A stretch of 12,595 nt of DNA from an uncultured Collinsella sp. (GTDB lineage Bacteria > Actinomycetota > Coriobacteriia > Coriobacteriales > Coriobacteriaceae), in NCBI GenBank assembly GCA_900545835.1, contig URBB01000057.1, forward strand, positions 1 through 12,595, in the 5' to 3' direction. Under the pieces are notes generated by a model. It was not told where the DNA came from and did not search any database. It saw only the letters and a program-made list of their open reading frames with translations. Both the position numbers and the translations under genes were made by a program. Numbering within the stretch: position 1 is the first letter of the stretch; the number at the start of each line of letters is the position of its first letter. Positions 5,743 to 12,595 of this stretch are shown here, in pieces.

Positions 5743-5780
5743 AAAACCTACCAAAATAAACCTGTCCCTTTTGGCAGGTT
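5743..5780 (-). terminator. Terminator after rph, two possible folds
   Basis: Beginning at the rph stop codon, AACCTGCCAAAA (5769-5780) can pair with TTTTGGTAGGTT (5745-5756): 12 pairs including one G-U, with a 12-nt loop, followed by TT. The same 5' arm can instead form a shorter stem, AACCTG with CAGGTT (5759-5764), followed by TATTTT. Both put T-rich sequence after a hairpin on the minus strand. Mutually exclusive folds suggest a possible switch but may be incidental. Confidence 0.55.
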
Positions 5781-6504
5781 AGGCGATGGCTTGGCGCTGA
5801 AGCTCGATGAGCTCGGCGATACCCTTGTCGCCCAGGTCGAGCAGGGCGTTGAGGCGTTTGCGGTCGAAGGGCGCCTGCTCGCCGGTACCCTGAAGCTCGA
5901 TCATCTCACCGGTATCGGTGGCGACGAGGTTCATGTCGACCTCGGCGTGGCTGTCCTCGGAATAATCGAGGTCAAGCAGCGTATTGCCGTCGACAACGCC
6001 CATGGAGATGGCAGCCACCTGGCCGATAAGCGGGATGCGCTCGATCTTGCCCGCCTCGACCCACATGGCGAGGGCGTCGTGCAGCGCCACCCAGGCGCCG
6101 GTGATGCTCGCTGTACGCGTGCCGCCATCGGCCTGAATTACATCGCAGTCGACGGTGACGGTGTACTCGCCGAGCGCCTTCATGTTGACGACGGTACGCA
6201 GGCTGCGGCCAATGAGGCGCTCGATCTCCATGGAGCGACCCTTGCGGTTGGCGTGCTCGCGCTTGCAGCGCTTACCGGTCGACGCCGGCAGCATGGCGTA
6301 TTCCGCGGTCACCCAGCCGGCCTTAGCTCCCTTTCGCCAGCCCGGCACGCCCTCCTCGATAGTGGCGGCGCACAGCACGCGCGTGTCACCGAACTCGGCC
6401 AGACACGAGCCGTGAGCGTGCTTCATGACGCCACGGGTGAGCTTAACGGGGCGCAACTCGTTGGCGGCGCGACCGTTGGCGCGGTTGACCTGCATGTACT
6501 CCAT
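5779..6504 (-). CDS. rph: Ribonuclease PH
   Basis: Phosphorolytic 3'-5' exoribonuclease that trims tRNA 3' ends and other RNAs; a hexameric cytoplasmic enzyme. The 241-residue length is typical. Visible motifs are GDTRVLCAATIEEGVPGW (39-56), GWVTAEYAMLPAST (63-76), R-rich REHANRKGRSMEIERLIGRSLR (82-103), DCDVIQADGGTRTASITG (119-136) and the metal-site LDLDYSEDSHAEVDMN (177-192), in which D178 and D184 match the essential aspartates of the E. coli enzyme. EIERLIGR and ELQGTGEQAPF (203-213) are also diagnostic. ATG at 6504 has AAAGGAAA about 8 nt upstream; a second ATG three codons on is possible. murI lies 54 bp upstream. It probably ends the murE-HAD-murI-rph unit. Confidence 0.97.
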   Translation of the reverse strand: MEYMQVNRANGRAANELRPVKLTRGVMKHAHGSCLAEFGDTRVLCAATIEEGVPGWRKGAKAGWVTAEYAMLPASTGKRCKREHANRKGRSMEIERLIGRSLRTVVNMKALGEYTVTVDCDVIQADGGTRTASITGAWVALHDALAMWVEAGKIERIPLIGQVAAISMGVVDGNTLLDLDYSEDSHAEVDMNLVATDTGEMIELQGTGEQAPFDRKRLNALLDLGDKGIAELIELQRQAIA

Positions 6505-6558
6505 AGAAATTTCCTTTCGGCAAAAGATGTGGCGAAGGCTCTGGCAGCTGCCTTACAT

Positions 6559-7443
6559 CTATTTCAGCTCATCGATATCGATATGTTCGATGCTCTTGAG
6601 CGGCTGACCAAAGATAAAGCTGCCCGCCACCGCAAACTCGGCAATGTTATCGGCCGTCGTGGCAAAACGATGCTGCGGCTCGGCGGCGTCGCCCGCCAGC
6701 TGCTCGCGGCGTGTGAGGATATCGGTCAGCTCGCGTGTAGTCTCCTCGGCGGAACTTACGACGCGCACCCCAGGCCCCAGCGCATGGCGGATAGGTCCCA
6801 CCAACAGCGGGAAATGCGTACAGCCGAGCACCACGGTATCGATACCGTGGTCGCGTAGCGGCTCAACCGTGGCACCCACCAGCGCACGCACAGCAGGCGT
6901 ATCGAAGATGTCCTCGTTCTCAAGCCACTGTTCCTGCAGATGTGCACCCGAGGCGAGTTCGTGTTCGACAACCTCGACAAAGCTCGAGGCAGGACAGCCG
7001 TATACATCGACACCGGCATCCAGGTCCTGAATGGCGCGCGTGTAGGCGCCCGAGCGAATGGTGAGGTTGGTAGCGAGCACGCCCACGCGACGCGTACGCG
7101 TGCTGTTGATTGCTGCACGGGCACCCGGCGCGATCACGCCGATCACGGGAACGTCGAGCACCTGCTGGGCCAGACGCAAGGCCGCAGCGGTCGCCGTGTT
7201 GCAGGCGATGACCATAATCTTGACGTCGTGCTTCGAAAGCCAACGGCCCGCCTGCAACGCAAACGAGCGCACCTCATCCTCGGTACGGGTGCCGTAGGGG
7301 CAGCGCTTGGTGTCGCCAAAGTAGTAGACGGACTCGTGCGGCAACGCCGTCGCAATCGCGCGCGCAACCGTCAGACCGCCCAAACCAGAATCGAACACGC
7401 CAATCGGGCGCGTGTCGCCTGCCGGATTCTCGATATCGGACAT
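6559..7443 (-). CDS. murI: Glutamate racemase
   Basis: Interconverts L- and D-glutamate, supplying D-Glu for peptidoglycan. The 294-residue protein has the substrate-binding FDSGLGG (17-23), YFGDTKRCPYG (41-51), the first catalytic cysteine C81 in ACNTATA, and the second, C208, in LGCTHFPLL. It is somewhat longer than the usual 260-270 residues, through a short N-terminal extension and an extra segment near 245-262 (RREQLAGDAAEPQHR) before the C-terminus. The ATG has only a GGTGAGG sequence about 2 nt away, closer than usual, but no other in-frame start is plausible. It lies 51 bp after the HAD gene, in a unit headed by murE, which fits peptidoglycan precursor supply. Confidence 0.96.
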   Translation of the reverse strand: MSDIENPAGDTRPIGVFDSGLGGLTVARAIATALPHESVYYFGDTKRCPYGTRTEDEVRSFALQAGRWLSKHDVKIMVIACNTATAAALRLAQQVLDVPVIGVIAPGARAAINSTRTRRVGVLATNLTIRSGAYTRAIQDLDAGVDVYGCPASSFVEVVEHELASGAHLQEQWLENEDIFDTPAVRALVGATVEPLRDHGIDTVVLGCTHFPLLVGPIRHALGPGVRVVSSAEETTRELTDILTRREQLAGDAAEPQHRFATTADNIAEFAVAGSFIFGQPLKSIEHIDIDELK

Positions 7444-7494
7444 TACCTCACCAGTCTCTCTCGAAAAGACATGTCCAAGTGCGGCGGCGCCGCG

Positions 7495-8406
7495 CTACGA
7501 ACGCGCCGCGACCAGCAGCTCTGCCGTCGCCGCCCAACCGTCGACAATTTTGCCGCGCGTAACGAAAGCGTTCTCGCAAGCAGCCAGGAACTCGGGCGCG
7601 CCGGCGCTCGTCAGGCCATTCTCGACCAGGCAGAACGTGCCCACGTGATCGGCCATGTAGAAGTCGGACTCGGAGTCGCCGAGCGCCAACGTCTCCTCGC
7701 GCTCGATCCCCAGGTGCTCGCAGAAGCGCGCAATGGCGACGCCTTTGTTGAGGCCCGCGGGGTTGATGTTGAATGCGCGACCGTCCTCGACGCGATCGAG
7801 CTCGAGCGTCGTCGGCTTGGACAGGTGAGTCAGATGGCCGTTGCAAGCCCAGATCAGACCGCAGCCGGCCTCGTCCAGAATGGCCTGAACCTCATCGTCG
7901 GGCACATCGCCGCGCATGCCGACGGTGACCTCACGGTATTTGTAGCCGGTCGACATGTCGTTGTGATACTCGATCTTGTGCGGCCAGCGGGCGAGGATCT
8001 TCTCGCACACGCCGGTCTGCTCGATCACCTGGTGCGGCGTGAGGCCGCAAGAGGAGTCGTAGGGCATGTCGCCGGTCAGATACTCCCAATCGTTGGCTTT
8101 GAGGTCGTACATGACCAGGCCGCCCATCTCGCCGATGTAGGAGTTGAGGCCGAGCACGCGCGCATCCTCGTGGATCATGGTACGGTTGCGGCCCGAGGTG
8201 GGAACCACCTGAATACCAGCGCGAGCGAGCGCCACGACGGCCTCGACGAGTTTGGTCGAGGGGTTGCCGTCGTTGTCGCGCAGCACGCACGAGCCGGGTG
8301 CGAGCATCGTGGCATCCAGGTCGGTAAAGACGTACTTGACCTTGGCCAAGCGCTCGCGCATCTCGCCCGAAAGCTCAGCGACGGTCGGCAGGGTATTGTG
8401 GGACAT
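7495..8406 (-). CDS. HAD superfamily (Cof/IIB-type) phosphatase, substrate unknown
   Basis: Predicted soluble Mg-dependent phosphohydrolase. The 303-residue protein has all HAD motifs: motif I FTDLDATML (27-35, nucleophile D29 and acid/base D31), motif II PTSGRN (69-74), motif III K221 in LNKGVAIARF, and motif IV LGDSESDFYM (242-251). The large insert between motifs II and III (about 85-215) matches a type IIB cap, as in Cof-type sugar phosphatases, phosphoglycolate phosphatase and mannosyl-3-phosphoglycerate phosphatase. The substrate cannot be read from sequence. An ATG 14 codons upstream is open but lacks a ribosome binding site; ATG at 8406 has GGAG 5 nt away. Its position between murE and murI suggests co-transcription with wall-precursor genes, but that does not establish a role in the wall. 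Confidence 0.85.
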   Translation of the reverse strand: MSHNTLPTVAELSGEMRERLAKVKYVFTDLDATMLAPGSCVLRDNDGNPSTKLVEAVVALARAGIQVVPTSGRNRTMIHEDARVLGLNSYIGEMGGLVMYDLKANDWEYLTGDMPYDSSCGLTPHQVIEQTGVCEKILARWPHKIEYHNDMSTGYKYREVTVGMRGDVPDDEVQAILDEAGCGLIWACNGHLTHLSKPTTLELDRVEDGRAFNINPAGLNKGVAIARFCEHLGIEREETLALGDSESDFYMADHVGTFCLVENGLTSAGAPEFLAACENAFVTRGKIVDGWAATAELLVAARS

Positions 8407-8513
8407 GGTTACTCCGTTTACGTAGAAGGGTTTGGACTTGGACGGCATGTTTTGATTGAGGGAACACGCTTATGGCGACAGCGCACTCAGGGCGCCGCCG
8501 CCATCATGGTTCA

Positions 8514-10076
8514 TTAGTCAAACTGGGTAACATCGATCAGGCGATTGGCCAGCGAAAGGTCGCTCTCGATGGGCACGAACTCGTCGCCCACGTGCATGAG
8601 CTCCTCGTCACCCTTTGCCAGCAGCAAGACAATGGTGGGAGCATCGGGGTTGACGTACTCCTCGCGCGCCGCCTTGAACGCCGCATGCACAGCGGCTTCG
8701 CGGTCGAGGATGATCTTGTTCGGCGTATCGTCGGGAACATGCTCGGCAAGCTCGCGACAGACCTTCATCGGGTCCTCGTGAGCTGGATCCTCGTTGGCAA
8801 AGATCATCAGGTCGGAATACGGTGCGGCCTCGCGCGGAAGCTGCTCGCGGCGCTCCTGCGCCTTGCCGCCGGCAGCGCCAAACAGCGCAATGACGGGGCT
8901 AGCGGGAAACGCGCGCTTGACCGACGAGAAAAGCGAGCGGAACGAAAGCTGGTTGTGCGCATAGTCGACGACGCAGATCACGCGACCGTCCTTCGACTCC
9001 ACGACCTCCATACGGCCCGGCACACGCAGTTTGGAGAGGCCCTTCTTGATGGCATCGATACCGATGCCGATCTCGCGCGCAGCGGCGATAGCGACCAGCG
9101 CGTTCTCCACGTTAAAGTCGCCCGCGATACCCAGCAGGACCTTCTCCCCCGCCTCGGACTCGTCGGCACACAAGCCATGCAAGTTGAACTCGATGCTAAA
9201 GCCGACCATGCGTACGTCGCTCGCCCACAGGCTTGCCTCGGGATGCTCGACGCCAACGGTCACCAAGCGCTCGGCCGTCGACGCTGCCTCTAGCACACGG
9301 TCAACCTCTTCGGTGCCTAGATTCACCACGGCGGTCTTTGCCTGGTCAAAGATCCTGAGTTTGCTCTCAAAATAATCCTCAAACGTGGGGTGTTCGATCG
9401 GCGAGATGTGGTCGCGGCCGATGTTGAGGAAGCACGCCACGTCAAACGGCAGATTCTCGACGCGTTGGTACTTGAGCGCCTGGCTCGAAACCTCCATGAC
9501 CATGGACTGGCGACCGGACGTGCGGCAGTTGGCGATATGGCGCCAGACCTCGGGGGCCTCGGGCGTAGTATTGGTGCTCTCGTAGCACTCGATGCCATCG
9601 TCGGTACTCACCGAGCCGATCATGCCGCAGGACTCGCCCGCCGCTTTGATAATCGACTGGAGCATAAAAGCGGCCGTGGTCTTTCCCTTGGTACCGGTGA
9701 TACCCACGATCTTGACGTCGTGGTCGGGACGGTCGTAGACCTCCGGCGGCAACAGGGCCATGGCCGTGCGAACGCTATCAACAACCAGCATCGCAGCACC
9801 GCTCTCCTGCGCCAGCGGCTCCAGAGACTCGACCAGTGACTCCTCGCACACAAATGCGACGGCGCCCGCATCGAGCGCCATGCTCAAAAACGCGGGCTTA
9901 AAGGCAGCACCTTTGCAAAAGAATACGTCACCTGCCGAGACCACGCGCGAATCAAACGAGCAGCCGGTCACGGCACGCTCGTCAACCTGCTCTGATGCGC
10001 GCAGCTCGCCGCACACATCGAGAAGCTTGGCAAGCGTATCGACCGTGGTCACGGTCGCGGAATCCGAATGGTGCAT
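8514..10076 (-). CDS. murE: UDP-N-acetylmuramyl tripeptide synthetase (MurE), probably not diaminopimelate-type
   Basis: ATP-dependent ligase adding the third amino acid to UDP-MurNAc-L-Ala-D-Glu. The 520-residue protein has an N-terminal UDP-binding domain with SFDSRVVSAGDVFFC (40-54), the ATP loop GITGTKGKTT (125-134), STNTTPEAPE (167-176), MEVSSQAL (194-201), RDHISPIEHPTFEDYFESK (221-239, K239 being the likely carbamylated lysine), PGRMEVV (353-359) and DYAHNQLSF (371-379). At the acceptor-specificity site, where DAP-adding MurE has DNPRxE, it has NEDPAHEDP (428-436), with Ala in place of the Arg that binds DAP. This points to lysine or ornithine as substrate. ATG at 10076 has AAAGGTG close by and a strong promoter upstream. 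It heads the HAD-murI-rph unit. Confidence 0.92.
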   Translation of the reverse strand: MHHSDSATVTTVDTLAKLLDVCGELRASEQVDERAVTGCSFDSRVVSAGDVFFCKGAAFKPAFLSMALDAGAVAFVCEESLVESLEPLAQESGAAMLVVDSVRTAMALLPPEVYDRPDHDVKIVGITGTKGKTTAAFMLQSIIKAAGESCGMIGSVSTDDGIECYESTNTTPEAPEVWRHIANCRTSGRQSMVMEVSSQALKYQRVENLPFDVACFLNIGRDHISPIEHPTFEDYFESKLRIFDQAKTAVVNLGTEEVDRVLEAASTAERLVTVGVEHPEASLWASDVRMVGFSIEFNLHGLCADESEAGEKVLLGIAGDFNVENALVAIAAAREIGIGIDAIKKGLSKLRVPGRMEVVESKDGRVICVVDYAHNQLSFRSLFSSVKRAFPASPVIALFGAAGGKAQERREQLPREAAPYSDLMIFANEDPAHEDPMKVCRELAEHVPDDTPNKIILDREAAVHAAFKAAREEYVNPDAPTIVLLLAKGDEELMHVGDEFVPIESDLSLANRLIDVTQFD

Positions 10077-10110
10077 CTTTCACCTTTCTCAGCCATTTGG
10101 CAGGGACGGT

Positions 10111-10139
10111 TTTATAGTAACTGAAACGCGCCCACGCAA
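10111..10139 (-). promoter_or_regulatory. murE operon promoter
   Basis: On the minus strand a -35 box TTGCGT (10134-10139) and a -10 box TATAAA (10111-10116) are separated by exactly 17 bp. The predicted start near 10104 gives a leader of about 28 nt. The -35 box overlaps the last T residues of the asnB terminator. Confidence 0.82.
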
Positions 10140-10162
10140 AAACGGCTCCCGGAGGAGCCGTT
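10138..10162 (-). terminator. Intrinsic terminator of asnB
   Basis: A 9-bp perfect stem, AACGGCTCC (10154-10162) with GGAGCCGTT (10141-10149), has a tetraloop and runs into five T residues (10138-10142) on the minus strand. It lies 25 nt after the asnB stop codon. Confidence 0.92.
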
Positions 10163-10187
10163 ACGCGCAGGCGTTCGTAAGCCGAGG

Positions 10188-12068
10188 CTAGGCAGCCTGA
10201 ACAGCGGGCTGGTCCTCGTCGATAAAAAAGCGCTTGTACCACACCAAGAACACGAGCGGCGTATAGATCTTGCGCTGGAAATCGCCCTTGCCCGCAAAGT
10301 GCAGATCGAGCAGGTGCATGAGCTCGTCGGTATCGAAGAACTCGCTTGCCCACGGCGCGGTGAAGTACTCCTTGACATAGTCGTACCACTTTTGCTCGCG
10401 CAGCCAGTAGACAATCGGCACCGGGAAGCCCACCTTGGGACGAGTGGCCCACTCATCGGGCAGCGACTTGTTGGCAGCGTGGCGGAGTACCTGTTTGTTG
10501 CCGTTCTCGTTGATGCGGTAGCGGTCGGGAATGTGCTCGGCGAATTCCATGACTTTGCGGTCCAGGAAGGGTACGCGCAGCTCCAGCGAGTGCGCCATGC
10601 ACATCTTGTCGGCCTTGAGCAGAATGTCGCCCGGGAGCCACATGTTCATGTCCAGGTACTGCTTCTTGACCAGCTCGGGCTGACCCTTCACGCGTGCGTA
10701 GATGGGTGCAGCGAGCTCGAAGGCGCCGTCGCCGGTGTTGTACTCGGGCTTGAGCACGCCGTCGACCTCGCGTTCCGGCCATACCAGAGCCTGTCCCAGG
10801 AACGACTTCTCGGGGATCTCGGCACCCTTGACCAGGAAGTTATGTCCCTTGAAGTACGGCATATGCAGCGCCAGGTTACCGAGCGCGCGACGGATGGGCA
10901 GCGGCACCATCTTTTTGTACTTGCGCACCGGGACCGTATCCTCGTAGTAGGCGTAGCCGCCAAAGAGCTCGTCGGCGCCTTCGCCCGAAAGCACGACGGT
11001 GACGTCCTTGCGGGCCATCTCGGCCAAGAACCACAGCGGCACGGAAGACAGGTTGGACTGCGGCTCGTCCATGTGATACTGGATGTCCTCGAGAGCACCG
11101 AAAAACTCGTCGGCGGTAATCATCTTGCGAACGTTCTCGACGCCGAGCTTATCGGAAAGCTCCTTGGCGTAGTTGGTCTCGTTGAAGTTCTTGTAGTCAA
11201 AGCCCACCGAGAAGGTCTTGTCGGGCATGAGGCAAGCGGCGATGTAGCTGGAGTCGACGCCACCGGAGAGGAACGACGCGACCTTGACGTCGGCGATGCG
11301 ATGGGCCTCGACGCTCTCGTGCACGACCTCGTCCAGCTCGTCGACATACTCTTCGAACGGCTTCTCGACGGCAGAGTAATCGCAATCCCAGTAGCGCTCG
11401 ATGTTCATCTTGCCGGTCGGGATATCGACGGTAAAGTAGTGCGCCGGCGGCAGCTTGTAGACGCCCTCGAAGAAGGTCTCCTCGGTTGCCGAATACTGCA
11501 GCGTCATGTACGGACGCAGAGCCTTTTTGTTGACCGCCTTGTGGAAGTGCGGGTAGTCTAGGAAGCTCTTGATCTCGGAGCCAAAGAGCACGCCCGGAGC
11601 GCCGTCGCCCGCATCGGCCATGGGATAGTAGTAAAGCGGCTTGATGCCAAAGATGTCGCGGGCGCCAAAAAGCTTGTTCTTCTTTTTGTCCCAGATGACG
11701 AAGGCGTACATACCGCGCAGGCGATCGAGGACGGCCTCGCCCCACTCCTCGTAGCCGTGCAGGAGACTCTCGGTGTCGGCGCCGCAGTGGAACTTGTAGC
11801 CCTTGGCCTCGAGCTCGGAACGGAGTTCTTGGAAGTTGTAGATCTCACCGTTGAAGACAATGACGACGCTACCGTCCTCGTTGGCCATAGGTTGGGCGCC
11901 AGCCTCGGTCAGGTCGAGGATCGACAGGCGGCGGAAGCCGAGGGCAACGCGGCCGTCGATAAACTGACCGCCCATGTCGGGACCGCGATGGACGATGCGG
12001 TCCATCATCTTGGTGAGCACCTCGGATTGGTTATCCGTCCCACCGACAAAACCGACAAAACCGCACAT
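10188..12068 (-). CDS. asnB: Asparagine synthetase, glutamine-hydrolysing (AsnB type)
   Basis: Transfers ammonia from glutamine to an AMP-activated aspartate side chain. The 626-residue protein begins Met-Cys-Gly-Phe, so C2 becomes the N-terminal nucleophile of the class II glutaminase domain (about 2-210), which also shows HRGPDMGG (27-34) and FNGEIYN (72-78). The synthetase domain (about 240-560) has the PP-loop SFLSGGVDSS (265-274) and SGEGADELFGGY (361-372), followed by KADKMCMAHSLELRVPFLD (485-503). AGAGGGG lies about 5 nt before ATG, and the C2 requirement fixes the start. Members of this family also amidate peptidoglycan in some bacteria (B. subtilis AsnB, corynebacterial LtsA), so amino-acid synthesis is the default but not the only reading. 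An own terminator follows; an IS-like region lies upstream. Confidence 0.95.
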   Translation of the reverse strand: MCGFVGFVGGTDNQSEVLTKMMDRIVHRGPDMGGQFIDGRVALGFRRLSILDLTEAGAQPMANEDGSVVIVFNGEIYNFQELRSELEAKGYKFHCGADTESLLHGYEEWGEAVLDRLRGMYAFVIWDKKKNKLFGARDIFGIKPLYYYPMADAGDGAPGVLFGSEIKSFLDYPHFHKAVNKKALRPYMTLQYSATEETFFEGVYKLPPAHYFTVDIPTGKMNIERYWDCDYSAVEKPFEEYVDELDEVVHESVEAHRIADVKVASFLSGGVDSSYIAACLMPDKTFSVGFDYKNFNETNYAKELSDKLGVENVRKMITADEFFGALEDIQYHMDEPQSNLSSVPLWFLAEMARKDVTVVLSGEGADELFGGYAYYEDTVPVRKYKKMVPLPIRRALGNLALHMPYFKGHNFLVKGAEIPEKSFLGQALVWPEREVDGVLKPEYNTGDGAFELAAPIYARVKGQPELVKKQYLDMNMWLPGDILLKADKMCMAHSLELRVPFLDRKVMEFAEHIPDRYRINENGNKQVLRHAANKSLPDEWATRPKVGFPVPIVYWLREQKWYDYVKEYFTAPWASEFFDTDELMHLLDLHFAGKGDFQRKIYTPLVFLVWYKRFFIDEDQPAVQAA

Positions 12069-12119
12069 ATACTATCCCCTCTGCTGTTACTGGGCATCAA
12101 ATCGAATCAGTAGCTTTTG

Positions 12120-12125
12120 AGTATA
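12120..12125 (-). promoter_or_regulatory. asnB -10 box
   Basis: TATACT on the minus strand, about 51 nt from the asnB start codon, matches the tatA -10 box exactly. No recognisable -35 hexamer lies 16-19 bp upstream, which suggests a weak or activator-dependent promoter. Confidence 0.5.
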
Positions 12126-12160
12126 CCCGAGGGCGTAAAGAGGGGCGGAATGTTCAGGCA

Positions 12161-12231
12161 ATCTCAACTGAATCAGCTCCGCTGTGACACGCGGGTTGAT
12201 TTCCGATCTCAGCCGAACACATTGAGCTGAT
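12161..12231. repeat. Repeat cluster upstream of the asnB promoter
   Basis: Two related 12-mers lie in direct orientation 45 bp apart: ATCTCAACTGAA (12161-12172) and ATCTCAGCCGAA (12206-12217), 10 of 12 identical. An 8-bp inverted pair, ATCAGCTC (12172-12179) and GAGCTGAT (12224-12231), is overlaid on them. The cluster lies 36-106 bp upstream of the -10 box, a normal distance for activator sites. It may instead belong to the end of the neighbouring mobile element. Confidence 0.35.
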
Positions 12232-12255
12232 GGCTCGCTCCCGCAGTTAACCGAA

Positions 12256-12288
12256 CGCCCCCGCGGCCCCTCTCGGGCCCCGGGGGCG
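12256..12288. repeat. Strong GC-rich hairpin between the transposase and asnB
   Basis: CGCCCCCG (12256-12263) pairs with CGGGGGCG (12281-12288). Inside, after one G-G mismatch, five more pairs enclose a 5-nt loop. On the plus strand the hairpin is followed by CCATTTT, a weak terminator-like tail; on the minus strand no T-tract follows. It lies downstream of the transposase stop codon and may shield the element or asnB from read-through, or form part of the element end. Confidence 0.55.
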
Positions 12289-12419
12289 CCATTTTCCCAG
12301 TTGAAGGAATGGTGGAGATGTGTTTCGATGGGTCCGGTGGCCATGCCCCGCCCGCCGCCCGGCACCTCTTCCCAGACTCAGCCGGACGGTCGGTCCGTCT
12401 ATTCCGTTTTTCTCCTAGG
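12289..12419. other. Non-coding DNA between transposase and hairpin; probable IS end region
   Basis: No supported gene lies here. The sequence is GC-rich and contains a small dyad (CGGAC 12383-12387 with GTCCG 12393-12397) 22 bp beyond the transposase stop codon. It is probably the 3' non-coding part of the insertion element, which would end somewhere between here and the asnB promoter. I could not identify the terminal inverted repeat because the other end of the element is outside the window. Confidence 0.35.
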
Positions 12420-12595
12420 CTAGGCCAGCGGGGCATCGCCCCTCTCTGCGCGCGCCCTCTCGATGAGCCCCGGCGTCAGGTCGAGTTCCCCGATGGGCAC
12501 GTCCCCCACGCCGTAGGCGTCCAGCAGCGCCGCCGCGTCCTCCCCGAGCATCGCCCTGAAGGCGCGCGCGGGCGTCGCGAAGCCGAGCGCGCCGC
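12420..12595 (-). CDS. Transposase C-terminal end, IS30-like (partial at window edge)
   Basis: A minus-strand frame enters from the window edge and ends at a stop codon at 12420-12422, giving 57 residues. It opens with GALGFATPARAFRAML, the L-G-[FYW]-x-T-P-x-x-x-F pattern at the end of the integrase core of IS30 (and, more loosely, IS3) transposases, followed by LLDAYGVGDVPIGELDL and a charged tail. GC content is visibly higher than in the neighbouring genes. Only the C-terminus is visible, so the DDE residues and the intactness of the element cannot be judged. Family assignment to IS30 is from memory of the motif. Confidence 0.6.
   Translation of the reverse strand, partial: GALGFATPARAFRAMLGEDAAALLDAYGVGDVPIGELDLTPGLIERARAERGDAPLA

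Noticed and set aside
7484..7493. GCGGCGCCGC palindrome after the HAD stop codon as a terminator
   Set aside because: No T-tract follows and self-complementary GC blocks of this size are common at this base composition.
6940..8517. Plus-strand open frame of 525 codons antisense to murI and the HAD gene
   Set aside because: It spans two genes and their intergenic gap on the other strand and shows the same antisense composition. No domain or ribosome binding site supports it.
10299..11561. Plus-strand open frame of 420 codons antisense to asnB
   Set aside because: Antisense shadow of a gene with clear catalytic motifs; no independent evidence of coding.
12069..12255. Possible T-box or other amino-acid riboswitch before asnB
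   Set aside because: No TGGNACCGCG antiterminator sequence, no T-box stem I pattern and no terminator between the -10 box and the start codon. The predicted leader is only about 45 nt.
1..12595. CRISPR array, defence island, prophage or toxin-antitoxin system
   Set aside because: No regular repeats and no small paired genes. Almost every gene is a recognisable housekeeping gene in ordinary spacing; the only mobile element is the partial transposase at the right edge.

Overview
The window looks like a chromosomal housekeeping segment of a high-GC Gram-positive bacterium. The proteins, gene order (greA-lysS, veg-ispE, murI-rph-rdgB) and strong GC3 codon bias suggest class Coriobacteriia, Collinsella or a relative. 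That placement is an inference from recalled family resemblance, not a search. Every supported gene lies on the minus strand, so transcription runs from high to low coordinates.

In transcription order: the 3' end of an IS30-like transposase (12420-12595) and about 350 bp of non-coding DNA precede asnB (10188-12068). A strong terminator and a very good promoter then lead into murE, a HAD phosphatase of unknown substrate, murI and rph (10076 down to 5779), probably one operon. After a terminator with two possible folds come rdgB and dtd, separated by 3 nt. Next are veg and ispE, separated by 2 nt and driven by their own promoter. A tRNA-Pro(CGG) gene with encoded CCA, tatA, greA and lysS follow, mostly separated by compact terminator-promoter junctions. 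At the left edge is a 27-bp perfect palindrome and a short reading frame resembling a conserved segment of RecF.

The genes cover translation and its quality control (lysS, dtd, tRNA-Pro), transcription elongation (greA), RNA and nucleotide-pool maintenance (rph, rdgB), peptidoglycan precursors (murE, murI), isoprenoid precursors (ispE), Tat protein export (tatA) and asparagine or amide-nitrogen metabolism (asnB). I found no CRISPR array, phage module, toxin-antitoxin pair or defence system.

The observations most worth a second look are: LysRS fused to a C-terminal tRNA-binding OB domain; a MurE lacking the diaminopimelate-type signature; repeated overlap of a terminator T-tract with the next promoter's -35 box; an operator-like dyad inside the tatA promoter; the nested terminator just upstream of lysS; and the palindrome plus RecF-like remnant at the left edge.
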